Source of the DNA: Cupriavidus pauculus
GTDB lineage: Bacteria; Pseudomonadota; Gammaproteobacteria; Burkholderiales; Burkholderiaceae
Assembly: GCF_002858765.1 (NCBI RefSeq)
Contig: NZ_PJRP01000007.1
Location: 62,001 to 126,000, forward strand
DNA: 64,000 bases
Direction: 5' to 3'
Shown here: piece after piece, positions 54,630-63,339 of the stretch
Layout of the letters: each line of letters opens with the position of its first letter
Numbering within the stretch: the stretch's first letter is position 1
Translations under genes and position numbers: made by a program
Notes under the pieces: generated by a model
The model's database searches: none
What the model was told of the DNA's origin: nothing
The model's input: only the letters and a program-made list of their open reading frames with translations

Positions 54630-55808
54630 CTAGTGAAGCTTGAGCACCAGGTAGTTAAGCTTGGAACTCACGCGCAGGAAGACCATGCGGATGATGTGAA
54701 GCATCTCCATGTGCTTCGTATAGATCGCACCTGCGCCGACTGCGCCCACCGGCAGCATCTGCCCGTTCGATTCACCCCGAAGGTCCAGCTTGACGGCGAA
54801 GCGGTTCGGCGCCACATCGGTCGCGCCGGTGTTTGGGATCATGCCGCCTTGCGAAAATTGGCCCTGCGATTGTGCCCAGATGATCGAATTCACTTCCGCC
54901 TTGATGATCTCCCCGGGCCGGGTCGGCAGATAGATTTCGGCGCGATCACCAGCCTTGACGTTGTAGAGTTCGTTCTGTCTGTAAAAGGCAACGACCTCCT
55001 GCTGATCCTCGATATAGCTGAACGCCGGTGCGAACGGGAAGGGTACGAGCATCGTGCCCGCGCGCACCTGCAGGTTCACAACCGTCCCGTCGGAAGGTGC
55101 CCGATAGACGGTCTGCCCGAGCTCCCACCTAGCGTTCTCGAGCATGACTTCCGTTTCCGCCCGCTTTGCGCGAGCGGTCGCAATGGCGGCAAACTCGCCT
55201 CGACTTTTGGCGGACAACTTCTGCCGGGCTTCATCCTCGACGGCCTGCGCGCTGACCAGCTCGCCTTCCAGTTCACGTTGGCGCGTCAGCGCATCTTCTC
55301 GGTCGAACTTCGACCCTGCCCCTGCGGCAAGCAGCGCGTCAAATTCCTTGACACGTTGCCGGGCAAGCGCCAGTTTGGCCTGTACGGTGCTGACCCGTCC
55401 CGCCGCACCGCGCACCGATTCACCAAGCTGGCGCGCCGATGCCTCGGCTTCGGCGAGCCCAGCGTCGTCGGCCATCAGCCTGCCCTCGAGTTGCCTGACC
55501 GAGGCTTGATAGGGCGTCGGATCTATCCGCAGCAGGACATCCCCTTTCCTGTAGTGCCGGTTGCCTTCGGCCGCCAGTTCGACAATGCGGCCGCGGACCT
55601 GTGGCACGACCTGCAGCACCTTGCCCATCACCCGCACATCATGAGAGGACGGGGCCACCACGTTGAGCGTGAGGACCAACGTTGCCATCGCCACCACGGG
55701 AATCGTGAACACGATGACCATGGACGTGGTGTTCCAAGGCAGCCAATTGAACTTGAAGAAGATGAGCCATACGGCCAGCGCGTAGACACCAAGCAGCAGC
55801 GCATCCAT
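54630..55808 (-). CDS. HlyD/EmrA-type membrane fusion protein (YiaV-like)
   Basis: 392 aa. One N-terminal hydrophobic region (two close segments, ~residues 1-55) anchors it. Then come a biotinyl-lipoyl-like half (VRGRIVELAAEGNRHYRKGDVLLRIDP), a long coiled coil (~90-200) and the second half with the beta-barrel. It follows the DUF3302 gene with no gap (TAAATG), as E. coli yiaV follows yiaW. It would bridge inner and outer membranes, but no inner-membrane transporter is nearby. Confidence 0.9.
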   Translation of the reverse strand: MDALLLGVYALAVWLIFFKFNWLPWNTTSMVIVFTIPVVAMATLVLTLNVVAPSSHDVRVMGKVLQVVPQVRGRIVELAAEGNRHYRKGDVLLRIDPTPYQASVRQLEGRLMADDAGLAEAEASARQLGESVRGAAGRVSTVQAKLALARQRVKEFDALLAAGAGSKFDREDALTRQRELEGELVSAQAVEDEARQKLSAKSRGEFAAIATARAKRAETEVMLENARWELGQTVYRAPSDGTVVNLQVRAGTMLVPFPFAPAFSYIEDQQEVVAFYRQNELYNVKAGDRAEIYLPTRPGEIIKAEVNSIIWAQSQGQFSQGGMIPNTGATDVAPNRFAVKLDLRGESNGQMLPVGAVGAGAIYTKHMEMLHIIRMVFLRVSSKLNYLVLKLH

Positions 55809-56303
55809 TTAGATTCGCTCCTTTCCGGCGTGCATACCATCAGCAACGCCCATCATTGGCGATGACGCCGGGGTATCGCGACTCGTTGACTCGCGAGAGA
55901 TCGGATGCGCCGCTACCTGCGTCGACGCCGCCGTGCCATGGGCAGGCGCGTCATCGTCTTCCGGCGCCAGATCGGTGCCATACGCAGCTCGGTAAAACAC
56001 GGGCTTCGTGTGCGCCCAGAGCCAAGCCAATGGCCACAGCAGCCCCCCAAAGAACAGTGAAAGCAGGCACAGCGAATGGATAGCCTCCTTCTGTGGATGC
56101 CGCTTACGACGGGCGATCTTCTCCGGCCAGATATGCAGCATCCAGAACAGATAGAGCGCTGCCGCAGGTACGAAGATCAGCACCACCCAAGAAATCGCAT
56201 TGGCGGCGGTCTCCAGGGCTTTGCCATGGAGTACGGATGCGAAAGCAGGGCGACTCAATGCCAGGAGGCCAATGCCCGCCAGCAAATCGGGGCGTAGTTT
56301 CAT
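55809..56303 (-). CDS. DUF3302 inner-membrane protein (YiaW-like)
   Basis: 164 aa, longer than E. coli YiaW (~107). Two to three hydrophobic segments are present: a signal-like start, ISWVVLIFVPAAALYLFWML and LCLLSLFFGGLLWPLAWLWA. The motif FWMLHIWPEKIARRKRHPQKEAI between them is the DUF3302 core. A polar C-terminal tail of ~45 residues is extra. Function of DUF3302 is unknown; partner genes are always HlyD-type adaptors in my recollection. Confidence 0.88.
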   Translation of the reverse strand: MKLRPDLLAGIGLLALSRPAFASVLHGKALETAANAISWVVLIFVPAAALYLFWMLHIWPEKIARRKRHPQKEAIHSLCLLSLFFGGLLWPLAWLWAHTKPVFYRAAYGTDLAPEDDDAPAHGTAASTQVAAHPISRESTSRDTPASSPMMGVADGMHAGKERI

Positions 56304-56355
56304 CGGTTTGTCTTAAAAGGAGCGTTGACGCTCGATTGAACAATGCGCCACCCGC

Positions 56356-56685
56356 TCAGGAGCCAGTTGCCTCGTTGCGCGGACGACCACGGTGGGCCTC
56401 GTCGCGAGGGTTTCTGCCGTGTCGGTGGGATGGTGATGCGTCTTCGTCGTCGTAGGCGGGACCATCGTCGGCATACAGAAGGTTGTACTTGCTGCTGGCG
56501 GGATGGTCCGCCGCTTCACAGACCGCGGGCTTCGCACTCCCTGCAATTTCCGCGCACGCATCGGCCCGACCTCGCAGACCTTGCGAGTCCATGCCGTGTG
56601 AGACTTGTGCGTACGCTTGCCCAGCGCACGCGAACAGCAGCGCAATGCCAAAGGCCCGAACGGCCGGACGGCAGTCGTTGATCAT
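56356..56685 (-). CDS. Small exported hypothetical protein, 109 aa
   Basis: AAGGA precedes the ATG. The signal peptide ends at GQAYA (~residue 25). The mature part has two Cys (ACAEIAGSAKPAVC) that may form a disulphide, and a basic, low-complexity His/Arg-rich tail (SHRHGRNPRDEAHRGRPR). No family is recognised. It is 52 bp upstream of the DUF3302 gene in the same direction, so it may belong to that operon. Confidence 0.7.
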   Translation of the reverse strand: MINDCRPAVRAFGIALLFACAGQAYAQVSHGMDSQGLRGRADACAEIAGSAKPAVCEAADHPASSKYNLLYADDGPAYDDEDASPSHRHGRNPRDEAHRGRPRNEATGS

Positions 56686-56941
56686 GTTGCAAGTTCCTTC
56701 GATTGGATTCGGATGCTATCGAGGCGCGGCAAGGCCATCCCCCGACTGAGCGCACACGTTATGGCATCTCGCCGGCCGCGGCTATCAAAGGACTTCGAAA
56801 GTGCCAGTACGCGACATCAATCCGCAAGCGGGTCCGATTTTTCGAAGTTCTTTGATAGCCCCCGTGGCACGACAGCCCTACCCTTTCCCGTTGTCGTTTA
56901 CCACTCGGGTGTAGTCCAGCTCGCCCGACTTGCAGAACTCA

Positions 56942-57388
56942 ATGAATGTTGTTTCTTCGATCGTCACGCGCCTCGTTGCAGTGGCTGCCGCAAGTGCACT
57001 GTCCGCGTGCGCAATCCCCAACGCCGAAACCTTAAGCCCATTCCAGGAACCATGGCCGTGGGCCAGGATCGTTGCCGTCAATCGCACTAGTCAGGACGTG
57101 TTAGCAGTGCGCGCCAGCAGTTGCGAGACCGGCCCCGCGCCGCGGCAATCCCAATCCACGCCGTCGTTCTGCTTCCTCGGCAAGAAGCCAGAGCGCCCCA
57201 TGGCAATCAGTTGGACCAATGACCGCGCTGGCTCGCAACACACCGCCACGGTACCGGTGCCGCCCTTGTGGCCGGAGGAACCCCGCTCCCATGATTTGAC
57301 GACAGGCTACCTGTGCGTGCTGTTGCGCGACGATTCGCGAGCGAGCCTCGTCGTCACCGCCACTGCGGAAGCCTGCGCTGTTCTTTAA
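56942..57388 (+). CDS. Putative small lipoprotein, 148 aa
   Basis: The ATG at 56942 is preferred over a TTG at 56930; the ribosome binding site is weak. A lipobox is visible (AAASALSAC, Cys ~22). The mature part contains four further Cys (SCET, FCFLG, YLCVLL, EACAVL) in a compact beta-rich sequence. No family recognised. It is divergent from the 109-aa exported protein gene. Confidence 0.62.
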   Translation: MNVVSSIVTRLVAVAAASALSACAIPNAETLSPFQEPWPWARIVAVNRTSQDVLAVRASSCETGPAPRQSQSTPSFCFLGKKPERPMAISWTNDRAGSQHTATVPVPPLWPEEPRSHDLTTGYLCVLLRDDSRASLVVTATAEACAVL

Positions 57389-57490
57389 TTGCCACAAGTG
57401 GCTTGCGGGGGTCCGAAGACTTACGTATCGCGTCAACATGGGCCGCACATTTCTGGGCGGCCCATCTGACAACGCTTATTGCACCGAGGC

Positions 57491-57997
57491 TTATTGCACT
57501 GAGTATCCCCGGCCTGTCATACAGGCACGCCAGGCTTGCCAATACGATGTCATCGCCCAGTCATTATTGGCCTGCGTCTGCGCACTCGCGGCAACGGCCT
57601 GTCGGCGCTGCTGGCGATGGGCTACACCACCCGCGATCGTTCCCATCGCCGCGCCTGCGGCGGCGCCCTTGCCCGCGTCGCCGCCGATCGCGCCCACTAC
57701 GGCGCCCGCCGCAGCGCCGCCCGCCGCGCCACGAACACGCTCGCCTCCGGGAAAGATGACCGGCGCGGGCATGCTCGCAACACTGTACGGATCGGTGCCG
57801 GTCTGCCGTGTGGCCCAGCTGTAACACGCACCATCGTCATTGGATTGTTGATACGCCGACTGGCCGCGCGCCGGATAGGCGACAGGCTTGTGGAGCATGA
57901 CCTGGGCGTGCGCGACTCCGGTCGATCCGGGTACCACGCCTGACATCAGAACGAATGCCGTACACGCAGCAAGCACAACGTCTGGACGATTACTCAT
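57491..57997 (-). CDS. Exported glycine-zipper protein
   Basis: 168 aa from the ATG at 57997 with AGGAGA nine bases upstream. A signal peptide ends at GVAHA (~residue 30). Central Gly-zipper repeats (AAGGAAAGAVVGAIGGDAGKGAAAG and on) occupy residues ~92-125, followed by a short helical C-terminus with AWRACMTGRGYSV, which matches the YMGG-like/glycine-zipper family tail. Such proteins are periplasmic or outer-membrane-linked, of unclear function. Confidence 0.85.
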   Translation of the reverse strand: MSNRPDVVLAACTAFVLMSGVVPGSTGVAHAQVMLHKPVAYPARGQSAYQQSNDDGACYSWATRQTGTDPYSVASMPAPVIFPGGERVRGAAGGAAAGAVVGAIGGDAGKGAAAGAAMGTIAGGVAHRQQRRQAVAASAQTQANNDWAMTSYWQAWRACMTGRGYSVQ

Positions 57998-58257
57998 GAA
58001 CTCTCCTGATGAGGTACCAGGATCCGGGCATGCCGGGAGGCCGGTGCCCCGGCCGCCGACGCAGCGCCGCCCGTCCCTGGTCGATGAAGGAATGCCCACT
58101 CGGGGAAGCGGGCAAACTGCGGAGTCTTGCTTGGAAATTACCCAAGACGGATGCCTACAAGAGGGTCCGTACCCGTCCCGTCAATGCTGACGGCGCAAGG
58201 GCTTCATCACAATCACAGGAATTGGAAAAAAGGCAGATGGGCGTGCCGGCAATACAG

Positions 58258-61176
58258 CTAGACAGTGGACAGACACATGCGCAACTGCCTGAGGCTTTGT
58301 GCGATCAATGCAGACTGAAGTTCGATCTCATCATCCCAGCCCTGCGCACCCTCAACGTATTGCCTCAGGTCTTCGCACAACGCCTCCAGGCCTGACGGTC
58401 CAACGACCGCTAGGCCCCCAGCGATGCGGTGTAGCAGTGTGGCCAGCCGGGCGACGTCACGTCCCGCCCGAATTTCGCCATACTCATCGATATCCACCCC
58501 AACCTGCATGACAAATGCGTCGGCATACCTGGCGGGAATCTGCGGCAATTCAGGGAGGTCGTCATCAGGTGATGCGACCGCCCGCCCCGCATCATCATGG
58601 CTCCCTGCACCGTCGGCGCGCGCAAGGATGGACGTCAGCGCAGCAAGAGATACTGGCTTTGTCAGATAGCCTGTGAAACCTCGCGCGCGTCCTTCGGCGA
58701 CATCCTCGGGGCGTGCGCTCGCGCTTACAGCATAGACGGGGATGTCGATACCGGATCGCCTCATCTCCCGAAGCAGGTCGAAACCGTTCATGACAGGCAT
58801 GTCGACATCGGTCAGGACCGTTGTCATGCAATTCGCTTTGAGTGCCTCCATGGCCTCGAAGCCATTGCCAGCGGCCACCACGCTCGCACCCAGCGCGAGA
58901 AGCTGGTCACGCAGCAGATTCCGGTTGAGCAAGTTGTCTTCTGCGATGAGAACATTGTGACCTGCAAGCGGTGATTCGGGTCGCCCGGTAGGGCGTTCCG
59001 TGTCCGTTTCCAATGGCTCGGCGCCAGTGATGACTGCCAACATAGCACCATGGATCCCCGCGAGGCTAAAGCTCGACACCTCTCGGCTGCCGTCCGGCCG
59101 AGTCATCGCAACCAGCGGCCCCAACTGCCTTAGCCAGATCACGGAGTCCGGCTTCGTCCACCAGGCAAGGACGTGCTCTGGATCAAACCCTTCTGTCACG
59201 AGCAGGCAGTCATAACTGTGCGCATCCACGGGCGTATCAAGATTCGAGCGCGCCGATGGTGGGTGTGCGCCCCATTCAAAGTGGTTCAGCAATCCCTCGA
59301 TACACTCGGCTTCACGGGCCAACATCAGCGTCTCGTTCGGCGGCAAAAACGGGCGCCGCGGGGGCATCACCGTGTTGGACACGCCGAGTGGCAGACGGAC
59401 AGCGACGTGCGTTCCCACGCCCAATGTGCTCTCCAGCAGGATGCGGCCACCCATCCGTTCCACGAGGCGTCGGCAAATTGACAGGCCCAACCCGGTTCCC
59501 CGGGCCGGGGCGATCCGATTGTCGGCGACCTGGGAAAACGGTTGGAAAAGTCGGTCCTGGTATGCATCCGGAATGCCGATACCTGTATCGGCGACGACGA
59601 TCTCCAGATTTCCTTCCCGCCATTGCGCCCGCAGGACAACCTTGCCCACTTGGGTAAATTTGAACGCATTGCCGAGCAGATTGTTGACGATTTGCGCCAG
59701 GCGCACTGGATCAAGATCGAGTTCGGCGGGAACTCCGCTATCGTAGACCGTCAGGAAACTCAAACCGCCCTGCGCGGCAATCGGCGCATGCGCGATCGCA
59801 ATGCGGCCGAGTAGCGCGGTAACGGAAACGGGTTCCGTCTCGATGCTTATTGCCCCCACGTCGATCTTCGAGAAATCGAGCACGTCGTTGACGATCTGCA
59901 GCAGCCCCTCTGCCGACACCTGCATGGCGGCCACCCGCATCTGCTGCTCCGGCGCAAGACGTCCCAGCGCGACGAGCTCCATGTTTCCCAGCAGCGAGGC
60001 GAGCGGCGTGCGAATCTCGTGGCTCATCGACGCGAAGAAAGCCACTCTGGCCCTAGCGGCCGCCTCGGTCGCGAGTCGGGCTTCGTGCAGCAGACGTTGT
60101 GCGCGGGCGGTTTCCGCGTACGTGCCGGTCAGGAAGCGATAGTTCCAGTAGCGGTACACGGCGAACAGCAGCCCAAGCAGCGCGGCAGTGATCGCGCCGA
60201 TGACAATCAGCTCGCCCGTCATTTCCCGAATCTGATGGCCAATCGGGAGCGCGAAGATCAGATGTCCGAAATCCGTCACCAGCGGTGGGCGGCGCATCGC
60301 CCAGCCATAATCCTGGACCCAATGGAACATGCCGTCCGGACGGGCCTCCAACTTGGCATCCAAATGTTGCGCGTTGACCCGTGTGCCGGGCGTGACCAGC
60401 GGCGCGCCAAGGCTGTCGAACACGATCGGTTCGGGAATCGACAGGTTGGGCCCCGCAGGCCGCAGTAGCTCATGCAACGGGATGCGCGTCAGCACGATCG
60501 CGTAGAGCGTATCGCCCTTCGCGACCAGCGATGCGCCAACCATCTCCGGCACGGAGCCAGTCGCACTCGCCGTTACACCCAGCCATTCGACGCGTTTCTC
60601 CCTCGCGGCCCGCAGAACATCCATATCGCGACTTCGGAAACGATTGAGGATCACCCGGGTGATGACTGCAGGTGCCAACGGCGGCGGTACCGGCCACGCC
60701 CCCGAACCGGATGCATCAGGCGATTCATACCGGTACGTCGCGCCGCTCGTTATCGAAATCATTTCGATCGACGGCCTCTGGCTCGCAGCGATCAGCGTAC
60801 CGACCGACTGATCGCAGCTCTGCTGCAGCAGATCGTCGGCCGGCACTGATGGAAATACCTGCGTGCAAAGGCCGACGTGACTAGTCGGCGAGCGCGGAAG
60901 CGCACCATTGGCGCCCAACTCCAGGATCAGATTGCTCGCCGCTAACGTGCTCCGACGCTCGAGAATGGCATCGACGACACCCTGCTCGTATAAGCGGGCC
61001 ACCTGCTCCTGGGCGCGCAGCGAGCCATTGAGCCTCACGACCACGCCAGCTGAGGCGATTGCAACGGCCAGCAGCCCAAGCAACCCGATCACCATTGCGA
61101 AGACGCGACGCTCTCGCTGCAGATTCCGCGCAACGGCGTGGAGGTCAGGCGACGGCTCGAACGTGCTCTGAATCAT
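58258..61176 (-). CDS. Membrane hybrid sensor kinase: periplasmic sensor-HisKA-HATPase-REC-Hpt
   Basis: 972 aa. TM1 (~26-48) and TM2 (~322-342) enclose a ~270-residue periplasmic sensor domain of no clear family. HisKA has H386 (SMSHEIRTPLASLLG), the ATPase domain has NLLGNAFKF, DTGIGIPDAYQ and GTGLGLSIC, the receiver has D790 (LTDVDMPVMNGF), and a C-terminal Hpt has H916 (LLHRIAGGL). This is the BvgS/EvgS/RcsC-type phosphorelay. The start overlaps the upstream regulator's stop by 4 bp, so the regulator at 61173 is the likely target. Confidence 0.94.
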   Translation of the reverse strand: MIQSTFEPSPDLHAVARNLQRERRVFAMVIGLLGLLAVAIASAGVVVRLNGSLRAQEQVARLYEQGVVDAILERRSTLAASNLILELGANGALPRSPTSHVGLCTQVFPSVPADDLLQQSCDQSVGTLIAASQRPSIEMISITSGATYRYESPDASGSGAWPVPPPLAPAVITRVILNRFRSRDMDVLRAAREKRVEWLGVTASATGSVPEMVGASLVAKGDTLYAIVLTRIPLHELLRPAGPNLSIPEPIVFDSLGAPLVTPGTRVNAQHLDAKLEARPDGMFHWVQDYGWAMRRPPLVTDFGHLIFALPIGHQIREMTGELIVIGAITAALLGLLFAVYRYWNYRFLTGTYAETARAQRLLHEARLATEAAARARVAFFASMSHEIRTPLASLLGNMELVALGRLAPEQQMRVAAMQVSAEGLLQIVNDVLDFSKIDVGAISIETEPVSVTALLGRIAIAHAPIAAQGGLSFLTVYDSGVPAELDLDPVRLAQIVNNLLGNAFKFTQVGKVVLRAQWREGNLEIVVADTGIGIPDAYQDRLFQPFSQVADNRIAPARGTGLGLSICRRLVERMGGRILLESTLGVGTHVAVRLPLGVSNTVMPPRRPFLPPNETLMLAREAECIEGLLNHFEWGAHPPSARSNLDTPVDAHSYDCLLVTEGFDPEHVLAWWTKPDSVIWLRQLGPLVAMTRPDGSREVSSFSLAGIHGAMLAVITGAEPLETDTERPTGRPESPLAGHNVLIAEDNLLNRNLLRDQLLALGASVVAAGNGFEAMEALKANCMTTVLTDVDMPVMNGFDLLREMRRSGIDIPVYAVSASARPEDVAEGRARGFTGYLTKPVSLAALTSILARADGAGSHDDAGRAVASPDDDLPELPQIPARYADAFVMQVGVDIDEYGEIRAGRDVARLATLLHRIAGGLAVVGPSGLEALCEDLRQYVEGAQGWDDEIELQSALIAQSLRQLRMCLSTV

Positions 61177-61823
61177 GTCAGCCCGTTTTCGCGGGCGTAG
61201 GTAATGAGATCGGCGTTGCTGGCGATGTTCAGCTTTCGCATCGCCGAGCGCTTCTGTGTCGCTACGGTCGCCAGTGTGCGACGGAGGTATCCGGCGATTT
61301 CGGTGACGGTGCTTCCCGCGGCGAACATCCGCACCACTTCGATTTCTTTCGGAGACAGCGCGCTGGCGCCTGCGCCTGCCAGCGCGCCAATGCTCGACAT
61401 ACTGGCCGATACTCCCGGCGACAGGCGCGGACCCCGGCCGGCGATCGCATCCATGCAGATCTGCCGCAGGATGCCTGGCGCCTCATTCTTGCCCACGATG
61501 CCTGCGATACCCATCTCACGGATGCGCGTAAGGAGACCACCGTTGGTCAGCATTGTAAAGACGACGATCGGCGTATTGGGACTGGATTGTTTGAGTCGTT
61601 GGATCAGGCGAAGCCCGTCATCGCTCTCGCCGGATCGACCCATTGTGAAGTCCGTCACAATTAGGTCGGGCGTGTGTTCCTCCAGTGCAGCGAAGAGCTC
61701 CGCACCCGAAGCGCACGTTGCGGAAACCTTCATATTCGGGATCTCGCTTAGAGTTGCCTTCACAGCGAGCTGAATCACGGGATGATCGTCCGCGATCACG
61801 GCGGACACAGTATGCGGGGGCAT
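61173..61823 (-). CDS. NarL/RcsB-type response regulator, partner of the hybrid kinase
   Basis: 216 aa. Receiver with acidic pair DD (12-13), phospho-acceptor D58 (LIVTDFTMG) and Thr/Lys switch residues, and a LuxR-type HTH at ~150-205 (LSPKEIEVVRMFAAGSTVTEIAGYLRRTLATVATQKRSAM). The spacing and the extended receiver insert (GRSGESDDG) are RcsB/BvgA-like. Translationally coupled to the kinase gene by an ATGA overlap. A region rich in inverted repeats lies upstream. Confidence 0.94.
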   Translation of the reverse strand: MPPHTVSAVIADDHPVIQLAVKATLSEIPNMKVSATCASGAELFAALEEHTPDLIVTDFTMGRSGESDDGLRLIQRLKQSSPNTPIVVFTMLTNGGLLTRIREMGIAGIVGKNEAPGILRQICMDAIAGRGPRLSPGVSASMSSIGALAGAGASALSPKEIEVVRMFAAGSTVTEIAGYLRRTLATVATQKRSAMRKLNIASNADLITYARENGLT

Positions 61824-62561
61824 GCGGGATAAATTTCTATCCCCAAATCGGCGCCAAGAGGGTATCTCCTTTCACCGACCGTACTGGGATGTCCGACTCT
61901 GAGCCGAGATATACCTTCGTCTGGCGGGACATGGCGTTGGCGCCTTCAGGGGGATCAGCCTGTAAGGGCTCCCGATTGTACCGATTGGTCCACGGACCCG
62001 TTTTACAATTCGGGACAGTTATTTGACCAATCGTCCCACGGATTTTCCTGCGAACTGGGAATTTCCTTCGTAGCGCTGTGACCGCGGGTGGCAAGCTTGC
62101 AGCGCTTCGGCCTGCGGTGTTTCCTTGTGAAGGATGCCAACTGCGCTCGGTCTGTACGATCGCCGGCACGACTCGTTTCGCCCCCCTACAAATATGCTCT
62201 ATTAGCCACAATTACAGAGGAACTCGAACATTTGGCGACGCGATCTCCATCACTATGGATGCACCGTCCCCCGGGAAGCTCAAACTCGGTTTTGTCGATT
62301 CTGCGTTCGGCTTGCGCGGTACGGTAATTGGCGACTACGCGAACGCTAACAACAACGTTACCGTCAGCGGGGCTCGTCGCAGATAGCGCAGATCCGCCGC
62401 CCGCCGGCGTTATCGCCAAACTGGCCAGCATGACGCTGGCCTTCCGAATGGACTTGGACGGTATCGCCGGGGAAATCGCGGGCGTGCTGAACCATTCGCG
62501 GGAACATGCCGTTGATAGCTGGGTGGCGATCAGCCGGCCGGGCATTGCACCGACTGCCCCC
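61824..62561. other. Long gap upstream of the two-component operon
   Basis: About 740 bases. Short frames on both strands have no support. The notable feature is a cluster of repeats near 61971-62040, given separately; the remainder shows nothing I can name. Confidence 0.45.
61971..62033. promoter_or_regulatory. Nested inverted repeats upstream of the response regulator gene
   Basis: CGATTGGTC (61982-61990) is exactly inverted as GACCAATCG (62025-62033). Inside, CCCGATTGTA (61971-61980) is mirrored by TACAATTCGGG (62004-62014) with one extra base. The tandem CCGATTG copies at 61972 and 61981 add direct symmetry. About 150-210 bases upstream of the regulator start; a plausible autoregulatory site. 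Confidence 0.5.
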
Positions 62562-63158
62562 TCATTCCTGCCACATTTGATGAAGCCAAAGACTCATCAG
62601 GCCAGCGCGCCCGCGCACGCCGAGTTTGCGGTAAATAGAGGTAATGTAGGAATGCGTGGTTGACGCCGCCAGCCCCAGCCGTTCGGCAATCTGCTTTTCG
62701 GCCGCTTCCGTCAGCAGTAAGTTCAGTACCCGGCGTTCATGCGGGGCCAACGCCTCGACGCGTCGTACGTGATCGGACGATTCGCGTCGATGGGTAGGCA
62801 TTTGCCGCAGGGTCGTGACATCGCGCGCCACGCCAATCCGCAGTTCATGTGCCGGGTGCCATTGCGCCGACCATGAGAGATGCGCGTCGCTACCGTCGCG
62901 CTTTCGGTACCGATTCTCGAAACCCCTGCGCTTGCTACCCGCCAGCACCCGCTCGGCCTCCTGCCTAGTCCGGTTGCGGTCGTCGGGCACCACAAGATCT
63001 AGCACCAACTGGCCGATCAGGTCGCGCTGGGAAAAGCCCAGGACATCTTCACACGCCGTGTTGACATAGCGAATACGCCCGGTCAGATCCACCAGGAAAA
63101 CCGTATCTGGCAACGAATCTGCGAGTGCGATCGCACCCGTTTCCTTCAAAATCATCAT
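62562..63158 (-). CDS. PAS-LuxR transcriptional regulator
   Basis: 198 aa from the ATG at 63158 (63155 also possible); the frame extends to 63299 without PAS-like sequence. A single PAS domain (~residues 10-120; IRYVNTACEDVLGFSQRDLIG) is followed by a LuxR-type HTH at the C-terminus (LAPHERRVLNLLLTEAAEKQIAERLGLAASTTHSYITSIYRKLGV). There is no receiver domain. It may sense a small ligand or redox state. Downstream on the same strand is the two-component operon, but the 740-bp gap argues for separate transcription. Confidence 0.87.
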   Translation of the reverse strand: MMILKETGAIALADSLPDTVFLVDLTGRIRYVNTACEDVLGFSQRDLIGQLVLDLVVPDDRNRTRQEAERVLAGSKRRGFENRYRKRDGSDAHLSWSAQWHPAHELRIGVARDVTTLRQMPTHRRESSDHVRRVEALAPHERRVLNLLLTEAAEKQIAERLGLAASTTHSYITSIYRKLGVRGRAGLMSLWLHQMWQE

Positions 63159-63339
63159 GTTTTGGTGGCGGAGTTGGCAGCGTTGCGACGAGGCGACAGC
63201 CGTGCGCACTGCGTCACGGTCGAGTACCCTGCGGGGCAAGCCAGCCTTTAGTCTTGCGCTCTCGGTCGGCACCCTTTGCCGGGCGAGAAGATAGCGCAAT
63301 GCCGCGGTACCTCCTATCCGAAATCATTCATCCTGCGAA

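Noticed and set aside
54309-55865. A 518-codon plus-strand frame
   Set aside because: It lies opposite the NodT and HlyD genes and has no domain of its own.
62078-62663. Overlapping short frames on both strands in the gap before the two-component operon
   Set aside because: No ribosome binding site, no domain, and they overlap each other; not enough to call a gene.
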